64,000 nucleotides of DNA, taken from the NCBI GenBank assembly GCA_964488865.1, contig CAZAWR010000022.1, positions 1-64,000 on the forward strand, read 5' to 3'. Source of the stretch: MWCO01 sp964488865 (GTDB taxonomy: Bacteria; Myxococcota_A; Polyangia; Polyangiales; Polyangiaceae). The notes beneath the pieces are model-generated. The model worked only from the letters and a program-made list of their open reading frames with translations, was not told where the DNA came from and did no database searches. The first letter of the stretch is position 1; each line of letters begins with the position of its first letter. The position numbers were made by a program, and so were the translations under genes. Positions 8,319 through 18,800 of this stretch are shown here, one piece after another.

Positions 8319-9214
8319 CCCGGTGATTCCCCGGGCAGCGTGGGAGGCAGTCCCCCCAGCTTCCGAAACGCCCGATGAATGGACCGCGTCACCGGGCCAA
8401 CCTGCCCCGCGGCAATCAGGGCACCATCCACCCTCGTGACGGGAAGAACCTCCCGCGATGTCGACGACAGGAACATCTCGTCGGCATCGAGCAGATCGCC
8501 CCGAGTCAAGGTCGTTTCGCGCACAGGGATCCCGATGGACGCGGCGGACCGCAGCAGATAGGAGCGAGTGATCCCGGAGAGGATTCCTTCGCTTTCTGGC
8601 GGTGTGAAAAGCTCGCCTCCACGCACGACGAACACATTGGAGGTGGCCCCCTCGAGAACCCTTCCCCGACCATCGACGATGATGGCCTCCTTGGCGCCGG
8701 TTGCATGCGCCTCTCGCAAGGCGAGCAAACTCACGAGGTAGTTGGCGACCTTCGCTCCGGCTGCGGGTGTGTTGTCGACCGTCCGCTGGGTCCGGAACAG
8801 CGCGACAGCAATGCCGCGTCGATAGTCCTCGTCGGACGGCGGATGCATCGGAACGGCGATGATCACGCGCTTGGGATTGCGCACCACCGCGAAGTCGTGC
8901 CCCAAAGGTCCTTCACCACGCGTGACATGCACGCGAACGGAAAGGCTCGATCCCGGCAACGCAGCGGCGACCTGCAAAACCTCTGCGGTCAGCTGGTCCT
9001 TGGAAACCGGGATGTCGATGAACACCTGCCGCGCAGAACGAAAGAGCCTTTCCATGTGCTCGCGAAGCGCGAACACGACCCCGTCGTACGTTCGCATGAC
9101 CTCGTAAACCGAATCTCCGTAGAGGAATCCTCGGTCGAAGACGGAGAGCACTGCGCGATCGGGAGACACGAGGAGACCGTCAATCATGACGACGGATGGT
9201 TCTGGATCGGTCAT
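8315..9214 (-). CDS. Aminotransferase class IV (branched-chain or D-amino acid type)
   Basis: This is a fold type IV PLP enzyme of 299 residues. It has the family N-terminal motif FDRGFLYGDSVYEVMRTYDG, the PLP-binding Lys155 in GAKVANYL and the PLP-phosphate region EGATSNVFVV with Glu188. Members include IlvE, D-amino acid aminotransferase and aminodeoxychorismate lyase; sequence alone does not separate them here, so no gene symbol is given. Its ATG overlaps the TGA of the upstream acyltransferase by four bases (ATGA, 9211-9214), which indicates translational coupling, so it is the last gene of the operon that begins with the giant TPR gene. The stop codon comes from the repeat at 8158-8318. 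Confidence 0.88.
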   Translation of the reverse strand: MTDPEPSVVMIDGLLVSPDRAVLSVFDRGFLYGDSVYEVMRTYDGVVFALREHMERLFRSARQVFIDIPVSKDQLTAEVLQVAAALPGSSLSVRVHVTRGEGPLGHDFAVVRNPKRVIIAVPMHPPSDEDYRRGIAVALFRTQRTVDNTPAAGAKVANYLVSLLALREAHATGAKEAIIVDGRGRVLEGATSNVFVVRGGELFTPPESEGILSGITRSYLLRSAASIGIPVRETTLTRGDLLDADEMFLSSTSREVLPVTRVDGALIAAGQVGPVTRSIHRAFRKLGGLPPTLPGESPG

Positions 9215-9882
9215 GGCGTAAGGCGACGTGGAACGATGGCGTCGGGGACTTGCTTTCTCGTCGGCAGACGCGCCCGTCGGCGAAGCGTTTCTTGCGCCAG
9301 ACTCGTGGCTTCGTCAATGCGGAGCGCGAGGCAATCGACTCCGCGCTCGCGACAGCTGGTGATGGGCTCCCCGAGCACGACAACGACGCGGCTGAATGGC
9401 CATGGAATCTGGAAGTGGTCCCAAGAAGCGAGGACGGTCGCGCGAGAACACGCTACGGCATAAGGAACGACCCAGGCCTGGGCCCTGTCGGCAGCAGCGA
9501 GAGCTCCGGGGCGTGCGACGCCGCGAGGTCCTCGGGGACCGTCCACCGCGAGGGCAACGTCGCTCCCCGCCAGGAGTCGCTCGGTAATGGCATGGAGTCC
9601 CTCCTTGCCTCCACGTGAGCATGAACCTCGCACCGAGGTGACCCGGAACCAGCGCATGGCCCACGCGAGAAGCTGCCCATCGGAAGACTGACTGACCAAG
9701 GCCACGGTCACGCCGCGTCGCCTGTGTGCAAGCAGTGGCAAGAGGTGTCCGTGCCAGAGAGCGAGCACCCATGGGCACGAAGAAGACAGGAGGGAGGGGT
9801 GGGTGTGGACGTGAATGCGGAGGGTGAGCAACCAGGCTCGCGCAACCAGCCCAAGCGCCAGGCCAGCAAGCGCGAGGAGCAT
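9211..9882 (-). CDS. DUF374 lysophospholipid acyltransferase-like protein
   Basis: The 223-residue protein has an N-terminal hydrophobic segment and the DUF374 motif series: LALWHGHLLPLL (the catalytic His region), VSQSSDGQLLAW, RGSCSRGGKEG, DGPRGPRG and SWDHFQIPWPFSR. DUF374 proteins resemble LpxL/PlsC-type acyltransferases and are probably inner-membrane enzymes of lipid modification, but the substrate is unknown. Start is the ATG at 9882, four bases after the TAG stop of the giant TPR gene (9887-9889), and its own TGA overlaps the start of the aminotransferase. The three genes form one operon. Confidence 0.88.
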   Translation of the reverse strand: MLLALAGLALGLVARAWLLTLRIHVHTHPSLLSSSCPWVLALWHGHLLPLLAHRRRGVTVALVSQSSDGQLLAWAMRWFRVTSVRGSCSRGGKEGLHAITERLLAGSDVALAVDGPRGPRGVARPGALAAADRAQAWVVPYAVACSRATVLASWDHFQIPWPFSRVVVVLGEPITSCRERGVDCLALRIDEATSLAQETLRRRARLPTRKQVPDAIVPRRLTP

Positions 9883-9886
9883 CGGG

Positions 9887-12800
9887 CTAGGCCTTGAGCT
9901 TCGCGAGAAGATCCTTCGCTCTGTCGAGGTTCGCGTCGTTCTCGATGGCCCGCTCGAGCATCTGAATGGCCTTCTGCTTCTCGCCTTGGCGCTCGCTGAT
10001 CTCACCCAGGTAGCAGAACACCTCGGCCTTCGTGATCGGCGCCTTGTCGTCGAGGCGCTGCAGAAGCAGTGCCCTGAACGTCTTCTGTGCGCGCTCCAGA
10101 TCGTCCAAGTCGAGGGCCAGACGCCCCAGGTCGACGAGAATGGCGAGGTTGCCAGGCGTGATGCGGAAGGCCTGATCGAGCTCCGCCAACCCCTGGGCCT
10201 TGTCACCCTCCGACACGTACGCGTTGGCAAGACGGTGGTGAATGGCGGCAAGCTCCTTGACGCGCTTCCCTCCATAGGACTCGACGATCTTCTGCAGGGC
10301 CGCGATCGCGTCCTTGCCTCGCCCCGAAGCACTGTAGGCGTCGCACAGAGACAGGAGCAGTTCCCTGTCGTCCGGCGCGATCTCGCTCGCCTTGTCGAGC
10401 AACGTCGCCGCAGCAGCGGCATCCTTGCGCTTGGCCATGTGGATCTCCGCAGCACGCTGCAAGAGCTTCACCTTTTCTCCTGCGTCTTGCGCTTGCTCGG
10501 CATCCTCGGCCAAGAGCTCCGCGACCTCAGACCACGCCCCAGTACGCTCGTACAGCTTCCGCAACGTCTCGCGAACCTCCGTGGAGCCGGGCTTCGAGGA
10601 CAACCCTCGCTCGAGCACCCGACGAGCCCCTGCCTCGTCTCCCGCCAAGTCGAACACCCCGGCGAGCCGCAGTGCCAGGGCAACCGCCTCGTCTCCCTCG
10701 AGCAAACCCAGAAGACGCTCGAGCGTCTGGGCTGCCTTGCCCATCTCTCCGCTCGACTCGAAAAGACGGCCGAGCGCCTCGAGGGCTCCCTTGTGTGATT
10801 CGTCGCGCTTGAGCACCGCCTCGTACGTCTCGATGGCCTTGACCTTGTCCTCGAGACGCGTCTCGTACACCTCGCCCAATCGAACGGTGAACGTCAGCTC
10901 GGCCTCCGCATCTCCCTTGTCCTTCGCGAGGCCGATCTGCGTGTTCAGAAGCTCAGCCAGATCTCGAATCCGACCGCTTCGCTCGTACAGCTGCGAAAGC
11001 GCAACGACCGCCTCCGTGTGCCCTGGCTCCTCGTCGAGAACCCGAAGAAGCACGAACACCGCATCGTCCACTTGATCGAAGCGCGTGGCATACAGCTCCA
11101 CCAACTCGAGACGCAGCTTCGTACGCTCCGCACGATCCGTCGACACGTCGATGAGACGCCCCAGCAGATCCGACAAGTCCTTGTACCGTTCTTGCTTCGC
11201 GTACAGCTCGCGAAGCGCCGACGCGGCCTTGGCATCCATCGGGTCCGCTTCGAAGATCTCCTCGTAAATCCCGAGCGCTCGCTCGGGCTCGTCGAGCCTT
11301 CCTCCCAGAACCTCCGCGGCCTCGTGCCGCAACTGCAACGACTCAGGACCGCTCGCGGTGAGCTCGGCTCGCTTGAGCAGCAACTCGACGACCTCCTTGT
11401 GATCCCCTTTCTTCTCTCGCAACTGCGTGAGCTCCTCGTAGGGCCACAGGTACCCGTCATCGATCTCGATGAGCTGTCGAAGCACCTGCTCGGTCAGCTC
11501 GTCGTCGGCCAAGACGGCATGAGCGAGCGTCTTGGCTTCCCGGAACAGCTCCCGACGCTTCTCCGTGTCCAAGTCGAGGACCGCGCGGTGCCGGAGGGTG
11601 GCGATGAGGTCCCGCTCCCGCCCTGGCTCGCGCTGCAAGTCTTCGATGGCTCGCAGCAGGTCCTGGTTGTCTGGATCTCGCTTCAATGCTTGCCCCGTGG
11701 CAGCTTCCGCGGCCGCCGTGTCGGCAAGCCGTGTGCGGTACCAATCTGCGAGCCGCGTGTACAGGTCCCTCGCCCCCATCGCGTCGAGCCCCTCGGCCTT
11801 CTCCAGCGCATCCGACAGCGCCTTGGCAGCCTCCGTCCACTGCTGGTTCGCGCCCGCCAGCTCCTCGAGCTTCGTGAGCACCTCCCCATCCGCCACGTCG
11901 TCACCCAAAGCAGCTTCGATGACACGCTGTGCACGCTTGGGGTCGGCAGCCTGGTCTTCCAGGACCCGAGCAAGGTCGATGCGCAGACGGAGCCGGTCCA
12001 TCGGCGCGTCAGCAAAGGAAACGCGCTTCTCGTACAAGGAGGCGAGACTCGCGAAGTCACCCCGCGCTCGATACACCACCTCGAGGGCCGAGGCGGCCTC
12101 CTCGAACAAGGACCTCTCCTCCGTGAGCTTCTCCAGCGTCTCACACGCCTTCCGATGCTCCGGCGCGTGATCGAGCGCCTGGCGAAGGGTCTCGAGCCCC
12201 TGCATCTTGTCGCCGAAAGACTCGATCTGAAGAACCGCAAGCCGGTGATACAGGTCCGCCTGCGCCTCCGGCGAAGTCTCCACAAGAACCCGACGCTCCA
12301 AGATCTCGCCAAGCTCTCGCGCGTTGCCTAGCTTGCCATGCAGCCGATCGAGCGACGCCAGAAGCCCGGGCTCGTCCCCCGACTGATCAAGTGCTCGCGT
12401 GAACGCTTCGACAGCACGCTTGTCGTCGCCCAGCTTGTCCTCGCACACACGCCCCAGGCGGCTCCACAAGTCAGTCGCGAGCGCCGCCTCGAAGATCTTG
12501 CCCGCCCGCTCCCCCAGCGCGTCAGCGTACTTGGCGTAACCATCGCACGTTCCCGCCAGCCGCTCGATGTCCTCGTGCAGACCCATGTCCTCCGGAGTCT
12601 CGGAGAGCGCGCGCAGCAAAGCTGCGAGAGCCCGCGCCGCGTCCGAGAGAGACTCGTGAAGCACCGTCGCCATCGAGCGCAGCGTCAAGGCCCGCTCGGC
12701 CCCATCCTGCTGCGCCATCAACCGCATCTCCATCACCGCCACGAGCTTGTCGTACTTGCCCGTGGCCCGCAGGACCGGCTCCAAAATGTCCGCCGCCTCG

Positions 12801-15800
12801 AGGCGCAGATCCTCGAAGCCCTCGCCAATCTCCCGCACGGCCTCGATGGACTCACCGTCCTCCGGCGCCTCGTCAAGCACCATGCGAAACGCCTCGAGCG
12901 CCTCCGTGGGCTCCGCCATCTCCTTGGCGAGAAGCTTGCCGATCTCCCGCCGAAGCTTGGCCCGGTCGTCCTTGTCCTCGGCAACGCTCGCCTCCTGGCG
13001 CAACGTCTCGAGTAGGTCAGGCCACATCTGCTCCGCCCGGAACAACGCCTCGAGCTTCGAAAGAACCGCCTTGTCCGCGCCACGCACGTCCAACGCCTGA
13101 CGCAGCACGTCGATGGCCGCCTGGTTGTCTTTGATGTCTCGCTGATACCGATCCGCCGCCTTGACCAGCATCTCGTACTTGAGATGTTCCTCGCCCTCGC
13201 CCTCCGAAAGCTCGACGCGGCGCTGGTACAGCTCCACAAGTCGGTCGCCTGCATCACGCCCCTCGTAGAGCCGAATGAGCGCGTCGATGGTCCACGCACT
13301 GGCCGGGTCGAGCTCCAGTGCGTGCTCGAACGCCTCGATGGCTCCTGGCTTGTCCTCCAGCATGTCCCGCTTGCACTCACCCACCCGGCGCCACGCCAAC
13401 GCCCGGTCTTCGTCGCTGCCCACCAACTCCGCCTTCTTCGTCAGAACGGCAACGAGCGCGGTCCAGTCCGCCAAGAGCATCGACAGCACGTCCATCTTCT
13501 CGAGTGGCTCGGCATCCGTCTCGTCCAGCAAATGCAGCCGGCCATACGCCTCCAGGGCCCGACGCGGGTCGTCTCGCTTCTCGTCGTGGATCAACGCCAG
13601 CGCGGAGAGCAGATCCCGCTTCGCGGTTCCCTCCGCCCCCTCGATCCCCGCTTCGTACGCCTCAGCCAACTCGTCCCAAGCACCGAGAACACCGGCTAGC
13701 CGCTCGAGATCTTCGCGAATCTCCGTGTCCTCCGCGTCGATCTCGAACGCCGCACGGTAGGCCTCGAACGCCCGCTGGTCGTCCTTGCCACGCTGCTCCC
13801 ATAGACGCGCCGTCTCCCGCAGAATTCCCACGCGATCCAGGTCGTCCGTCGTCAGGTCGAAGCGCTGCGCATTGAGGTAGATCAACTTCCGCCAGTCGTC
13901 CGCCCCCTCGTACAAGGGAAGCAGGATCTCCACCACACGCGCCTTGTGATCCTCGTCGGACAGCAACGCCTCTAGCTCCGCCATCGCTGGCTTGCTCGAC
14001 GGAATCTGCCGAACGATTTCCTCGAGCTGATCGATGGCCGCATCGACGTCACCCATCTCGTCACGGTGCAGCCGCGCCAAGGCGAGCCGGTAGGCACACG
14101 CTTGCTCCACGTCAGGGTCGTTCTCGGCCCGGCGCAGACAAAGCTCCGCGAGGTCCGTGAAGCGCGATCGCTCACGGTACAGCTCGGTCAGCGCGTCGAG
14201 CGACACCGTGTCGTTCTCGTCGACGTCCAGCGCCGCGCAGTACGTCTCGATGGCCTTGTCGGGCTCCTCGAGAGAGCCCCGCTCGAGCTCCGCGATGGTG
14301 TGGAGGATCCGAAGACGGTCCTGCGGCTCGAAACGGTGGTCCAGTGCTCCACGATACAGCTCCACCCGATCCCGCGCGCGCCCAGCCTGACTCAGAAGCT
14401 TGTCGATCGCATCGAACAGCTCCGTCGACTCCGGCTCGAACGCAAGCGCGCGACGGTAGTACACCAGCGCGCTCTCGGTCTCCCCGAGGGAGGCAAACAG
14501 CTCTCCGGTCCGCCTTGACAGATTCGCCGTAGCTTCTTCATCCGAGAGAACCTGATCGAGCTCCGCAGCAAAGATTTCTGCGAGACGACGCTCGGCGCCG
14601 GCAACGCGAGCCTGGCTCTCGAGCTGCCTCCACGTGTCCTGATCGGTGATGTCCTCGTGCAAGAGCTTCGCGGTCGTCTCCAAGGCCGCCGCAAAGTCCT
14701 CTTCTTGCTCCTCCTGCATGACGGCAAGCCGACGAAGCAGCTCGCGACGCTTATCCGAATCTGGACAGGAACGGAGGCGGGCCGCGATGGTCACCTTCAC
14801 CCGTTTCCAGTCGGCGCGACCCAGATAGAACGGCTCGAGCATCTCCGCGGCGCGAGCGCGATTCTCGGGGTCCCCCGCGGCCTCCAGCAGGCGCTCGAGC
14901 TCCGCGATGGCAGCCTCGTTCTGTCCGTCTTCCGAGAGTGCTTCGCCCAACTCGTCGAACGCGCGCATCGTGTCTCCCAGCCTGCCATCGGCAACCCGGG
15001 CGATCTTCACGCGAAGCTCCGCCTTCCCTTCCGTCTCGGACTCCAGCTGGCGCTCGTACAACGCGATGAGGTCGGAAGGTCGCTCCGTTGCCATGTACAG
15101 CTTCTCGAGCGCCTCCACCGCAGCCGGATCCAAGTCGACGTCCAGCACGGTTTCGTACACCGCGATCGCTCCACTCGAATCCTCGAGCACGTCGCTGCAT
15201 AGCCGAGCCTGCCGGAACAATAGCTGCTTGCGCTCCTCGTCGCCTTCCGCCACGTCCACCCGGCGTCGAATGATGTCCAGCAGCGCCGCCGCGTCCCCAG
15301 CCTCCTCGTACAGCGACTCCAGCGCAACGAGCGCCCGACGATCGTCTCCCCGAATGTCCAGCGCTCGAATGTAATGCTCACGCGCAAGCTCGCGATCCCC
15401 AAGCTCCGCCCGCGCAAGCTCCGCGATGCGCAGCGTCACGTCGAGCTGAACCTCCCCGTCGAGAATGTCCGCCACGACCTCACGAAGCAACGAAACCAGA
15501 TCGTTGAAGCGTCGCGTGGTGGATGCCAGCCGCTCCACCGTGTCGAGCCACGTCTTCACATCCTCCCCACCGGCCGCCTCCTTCAGACCCCGAACGGCGA
15601 ACCCGAAGGCACGCGACGCGTCGTCGAGCGGCCCCTCCGCGACGCGAACCGCCTGCTGCAGAAGCGACAGCCTCTCGTCCGGCACCATGCTGGTCTCAGC
15701 CTCGATCTCCACGACCCGCAGCAGCTTTTCGTTGTCACCGTCCGCCTCGTACAGCGGGTGCAACACCTGGGCGGCTTCACGACGCGCCCCGTCCTCACCA

Positions 15801-18800
15801 AGCAGTCGCTCCAATGCCTCCCGGCTGGGCTTGTGGCCGGGGTCCACCGTCAATGCCTGCCGGTACGCATCGAGGGCTCCTCCCAAATCGTTGAGGTGAT
15901 CCCGACGCACGTCGCCGAGTCTCACGAGCAACGCCAATCGCTCCTCCGGCTCCTCCGCCAACCCGAAATGGGTGTCGAGCGCCTCTGACAAGTCAGTCCA
16001 GCGCTCCGCCTTCTCGTACAAGGTCTCGAGCGACTCGAGGGTCGAACGGTCCGGCCCGAACTCGTCCATGATCGCCCGCCACGCGAGCGTCGCCTCTCCC
16101 ACGTCCGCCAGCTTGTCCGTCAAGGTCTCCGCCATCCGCGACATCAGCCGGCGACGCTCGTCACCGTCATCCGCCCCCTCGCGGCGCGTGCGCAGCACGT
16201 CGACGAGCTCGCGCCACGCCTCCACCTTCTCGTACAAGCGCTCGAGCGCCGCCAACGCGGTCGCATCCACCGGGTCGTCCTCCAGCCGCGAACGCCACGC
16301 GGCAATGGCACCAGGCAGGTCCTCGAGAATGCTCTCGCAGATCTCTCCAAGCCGACCATAGATCTCCGCACGGCGCCGCCCTTCATCCTCGAGCTTCACC
16401 TCGATCCGGAGAACCTCCACGAGCGCAGCATGGTTGCCCAAACCCGCATAGATCTCTTCCAACGCACGCCCCGCAGGCAGCACCAGGTTCGAGTCCGACG
16501 GGTCGATCTCCAGCACGCGTCGATACACGGCCTCGGCCCTCTCCACGTCGGAGAGGTGATCCCTATATATGGACGCTACCTCCATGAGAATGGCCCCGCG
16601 GACGTCGGACGTCAGCGAAAGGTCCGCGGCCTCGGTCAGCACCGTCGCGATCTTCTCGTGCGCCCCAACCCGTCGCCCAATGTCCATGAGCCGTGACCGC
16701 GCGCGTCCGTCGACCGGGTCGAGCGGAACGAGCTTGGCTAGGGCATCCAGAGCGCCCTGGTCGTCCGCCAACCGTTCGTCTCGCAACGTGGCGACACGGC
16801 GCAGCAACTCTCGACGCTCGGACTCCTGCTCCGCGGCCTCGAGGCGGATGTCCAGCACGCGGACGAGATCTCTGGTCTCGTCCCTGGCCTCGTAAACGTC
16901 TTCCAGAATCCGGGCAGCACGCGCTCGCAGCGCAGGGACCGTGAGCAGTCGCTCAGCCAAGTCTCGCGCGTCGTGCTCGCTGGGCCGAATGCGAAGCACA
17001 TCCTCGATGTGGGGCAGCGCGCTCGCGGGGTCCTGCAGGTTGTCCAGGTGGAGCTTGCCCAATCGCAGCTTCACTGCCACGAGCTCCGACTCACCCGACC
17101 GGTCCAACCGCCTCTCCAGCAAAGACACCAGCTTGTCGAACTTCTTCTCCGACGCGTACAGCTTCTCAAGCGCCATCGTGGCACTTCCGTGCAGCGCGTC
17201 GATGTCCAGAATCCGCTCGTAGTAGTCGATGGACTTCGTCGCGTCCTCGATGATGTCCTCGCAGATCAGCGCAACCTCCGCGAGAAATTCGATGCGACGA
17301 GTACTGTCCGTGGTGCCCGTGATGGCACGAGCATACAGCGCCTCGAGATCGGCCCATCGCTCGCGCGACATCAAGATCTCCTTGAGATCCTTGAAGGCCT
17401 CGTCGTCCGCTGGCTGCCGGGCCAGAACCCGCTCCAGATACGGGATGGCAGCGTCCTGGTCACCCACCTGCTCTCTGCATAGCTTGGCAGCCCGCTGGCA
17501 AAGCTCCACCTCCGCGTGGTCAGGCAGATTCGAACCGTCGCCAAGAACCGCCTGGTACGCCTCGGCCAGCTCGCCAGCTCGTCCCGCCCCGATCGACAAG
17601 TCCCTGGCCCGATCCCACAGCATCAGCTGCTCGGGAAATTCCGTGACCGCCTTGAGCACCACGTCAAGCGCCGTGCCCGCATCGCGAAGCTTCAGCTCGT
17701 GCACGTCGATCAACCGGACCAGCAAGTTCAGACGCGTTGCCGCATCCGCGGTGGAATCGATCAGCACGGCAAGCGCCGTCGCCTCCTTGGCTGGGTCGCT
17801 CAGATCGGCATGCACGTCGACCAAGACCCCGGCAGCTCGCGCCCGCGTCGTCTCGACCTCGACGAGCTTGTCCAGCACGGCCACGATCCTCGAGGAGTCC
17901 GCACCGAGCGCCAGTGCGCGCTCCGCCGCTCCTAGGGCCTCCTGCGGGCGATCCAACCGAAACACGAACAACTCCGCAAGGGCCATCTCCAGCTCCCCTC
18001 GCGCCGCCCCTTCCTCCTGATCCCGATGAGCTGCCACCACCTCCGCCGCTGCAGCCGCATCCCCCGCCGCCATCAACAACCGCGGCAAGCTCGTCAACGC
18101 CCGCGCATGCGTCGGATCCAACCGTAGGGCGCGACGATACAGCTCGATCGCGCGCTCCGGCGACGAGAATGCGTCCTCTTCGAGCGTGGCCCACTCCGTG
18201 AGCAATGCCACCGCCAACGCATCGTCCGCTCGCTCGATCCTGAGCTCGAACAGCCAGCGCAGGTCGTCGTGTCGAGCCGCCGTCCGCAAGATGCGATCGA
18301 GCGTCCGCATGACTTCGACGTCCGATGGGTCCTCTGCCACGAGACCTCGGTACGTCTTGATGGCATCGTCCGTTCGACCGAGGTCCGACGCGTACACGTT
18401 GGCCAACCGAAGCTGCAGGGCGCGATGCTCCTCGGAAGGCATGTCAGGGTCGTTCTCGATTCGGTTCTCGAGGGCACCCACGAACAGCTCCCAAGAAGAC
18501 GCTGCCCTGGCGTGAGCTTCGAGCAACTCGAGAGCACCGTCCGCATCGGGCGCCAGGTCGTAGGCGCGGCGCGCGTACGTCAGCGCGGCATCCTTGTCGG
18601 ACAGACGATTGCCCGTGACGTCAGCGAGCTTGCGCAACAGGTCGAGCTTTTCCTCCGCGTCCTCCGACCGCGCGAGCAAGGTCTCGTAAAGGGCAGGCAG
18701 ACGACTCCACCGCTCGTCGTTCTCGTAGATGGGAACCAAAGCGCTGGCCGCCTGCAAATCGTCAGGCTGCACGCTCAGCACCCGCTCGTAGGCGCGGAAC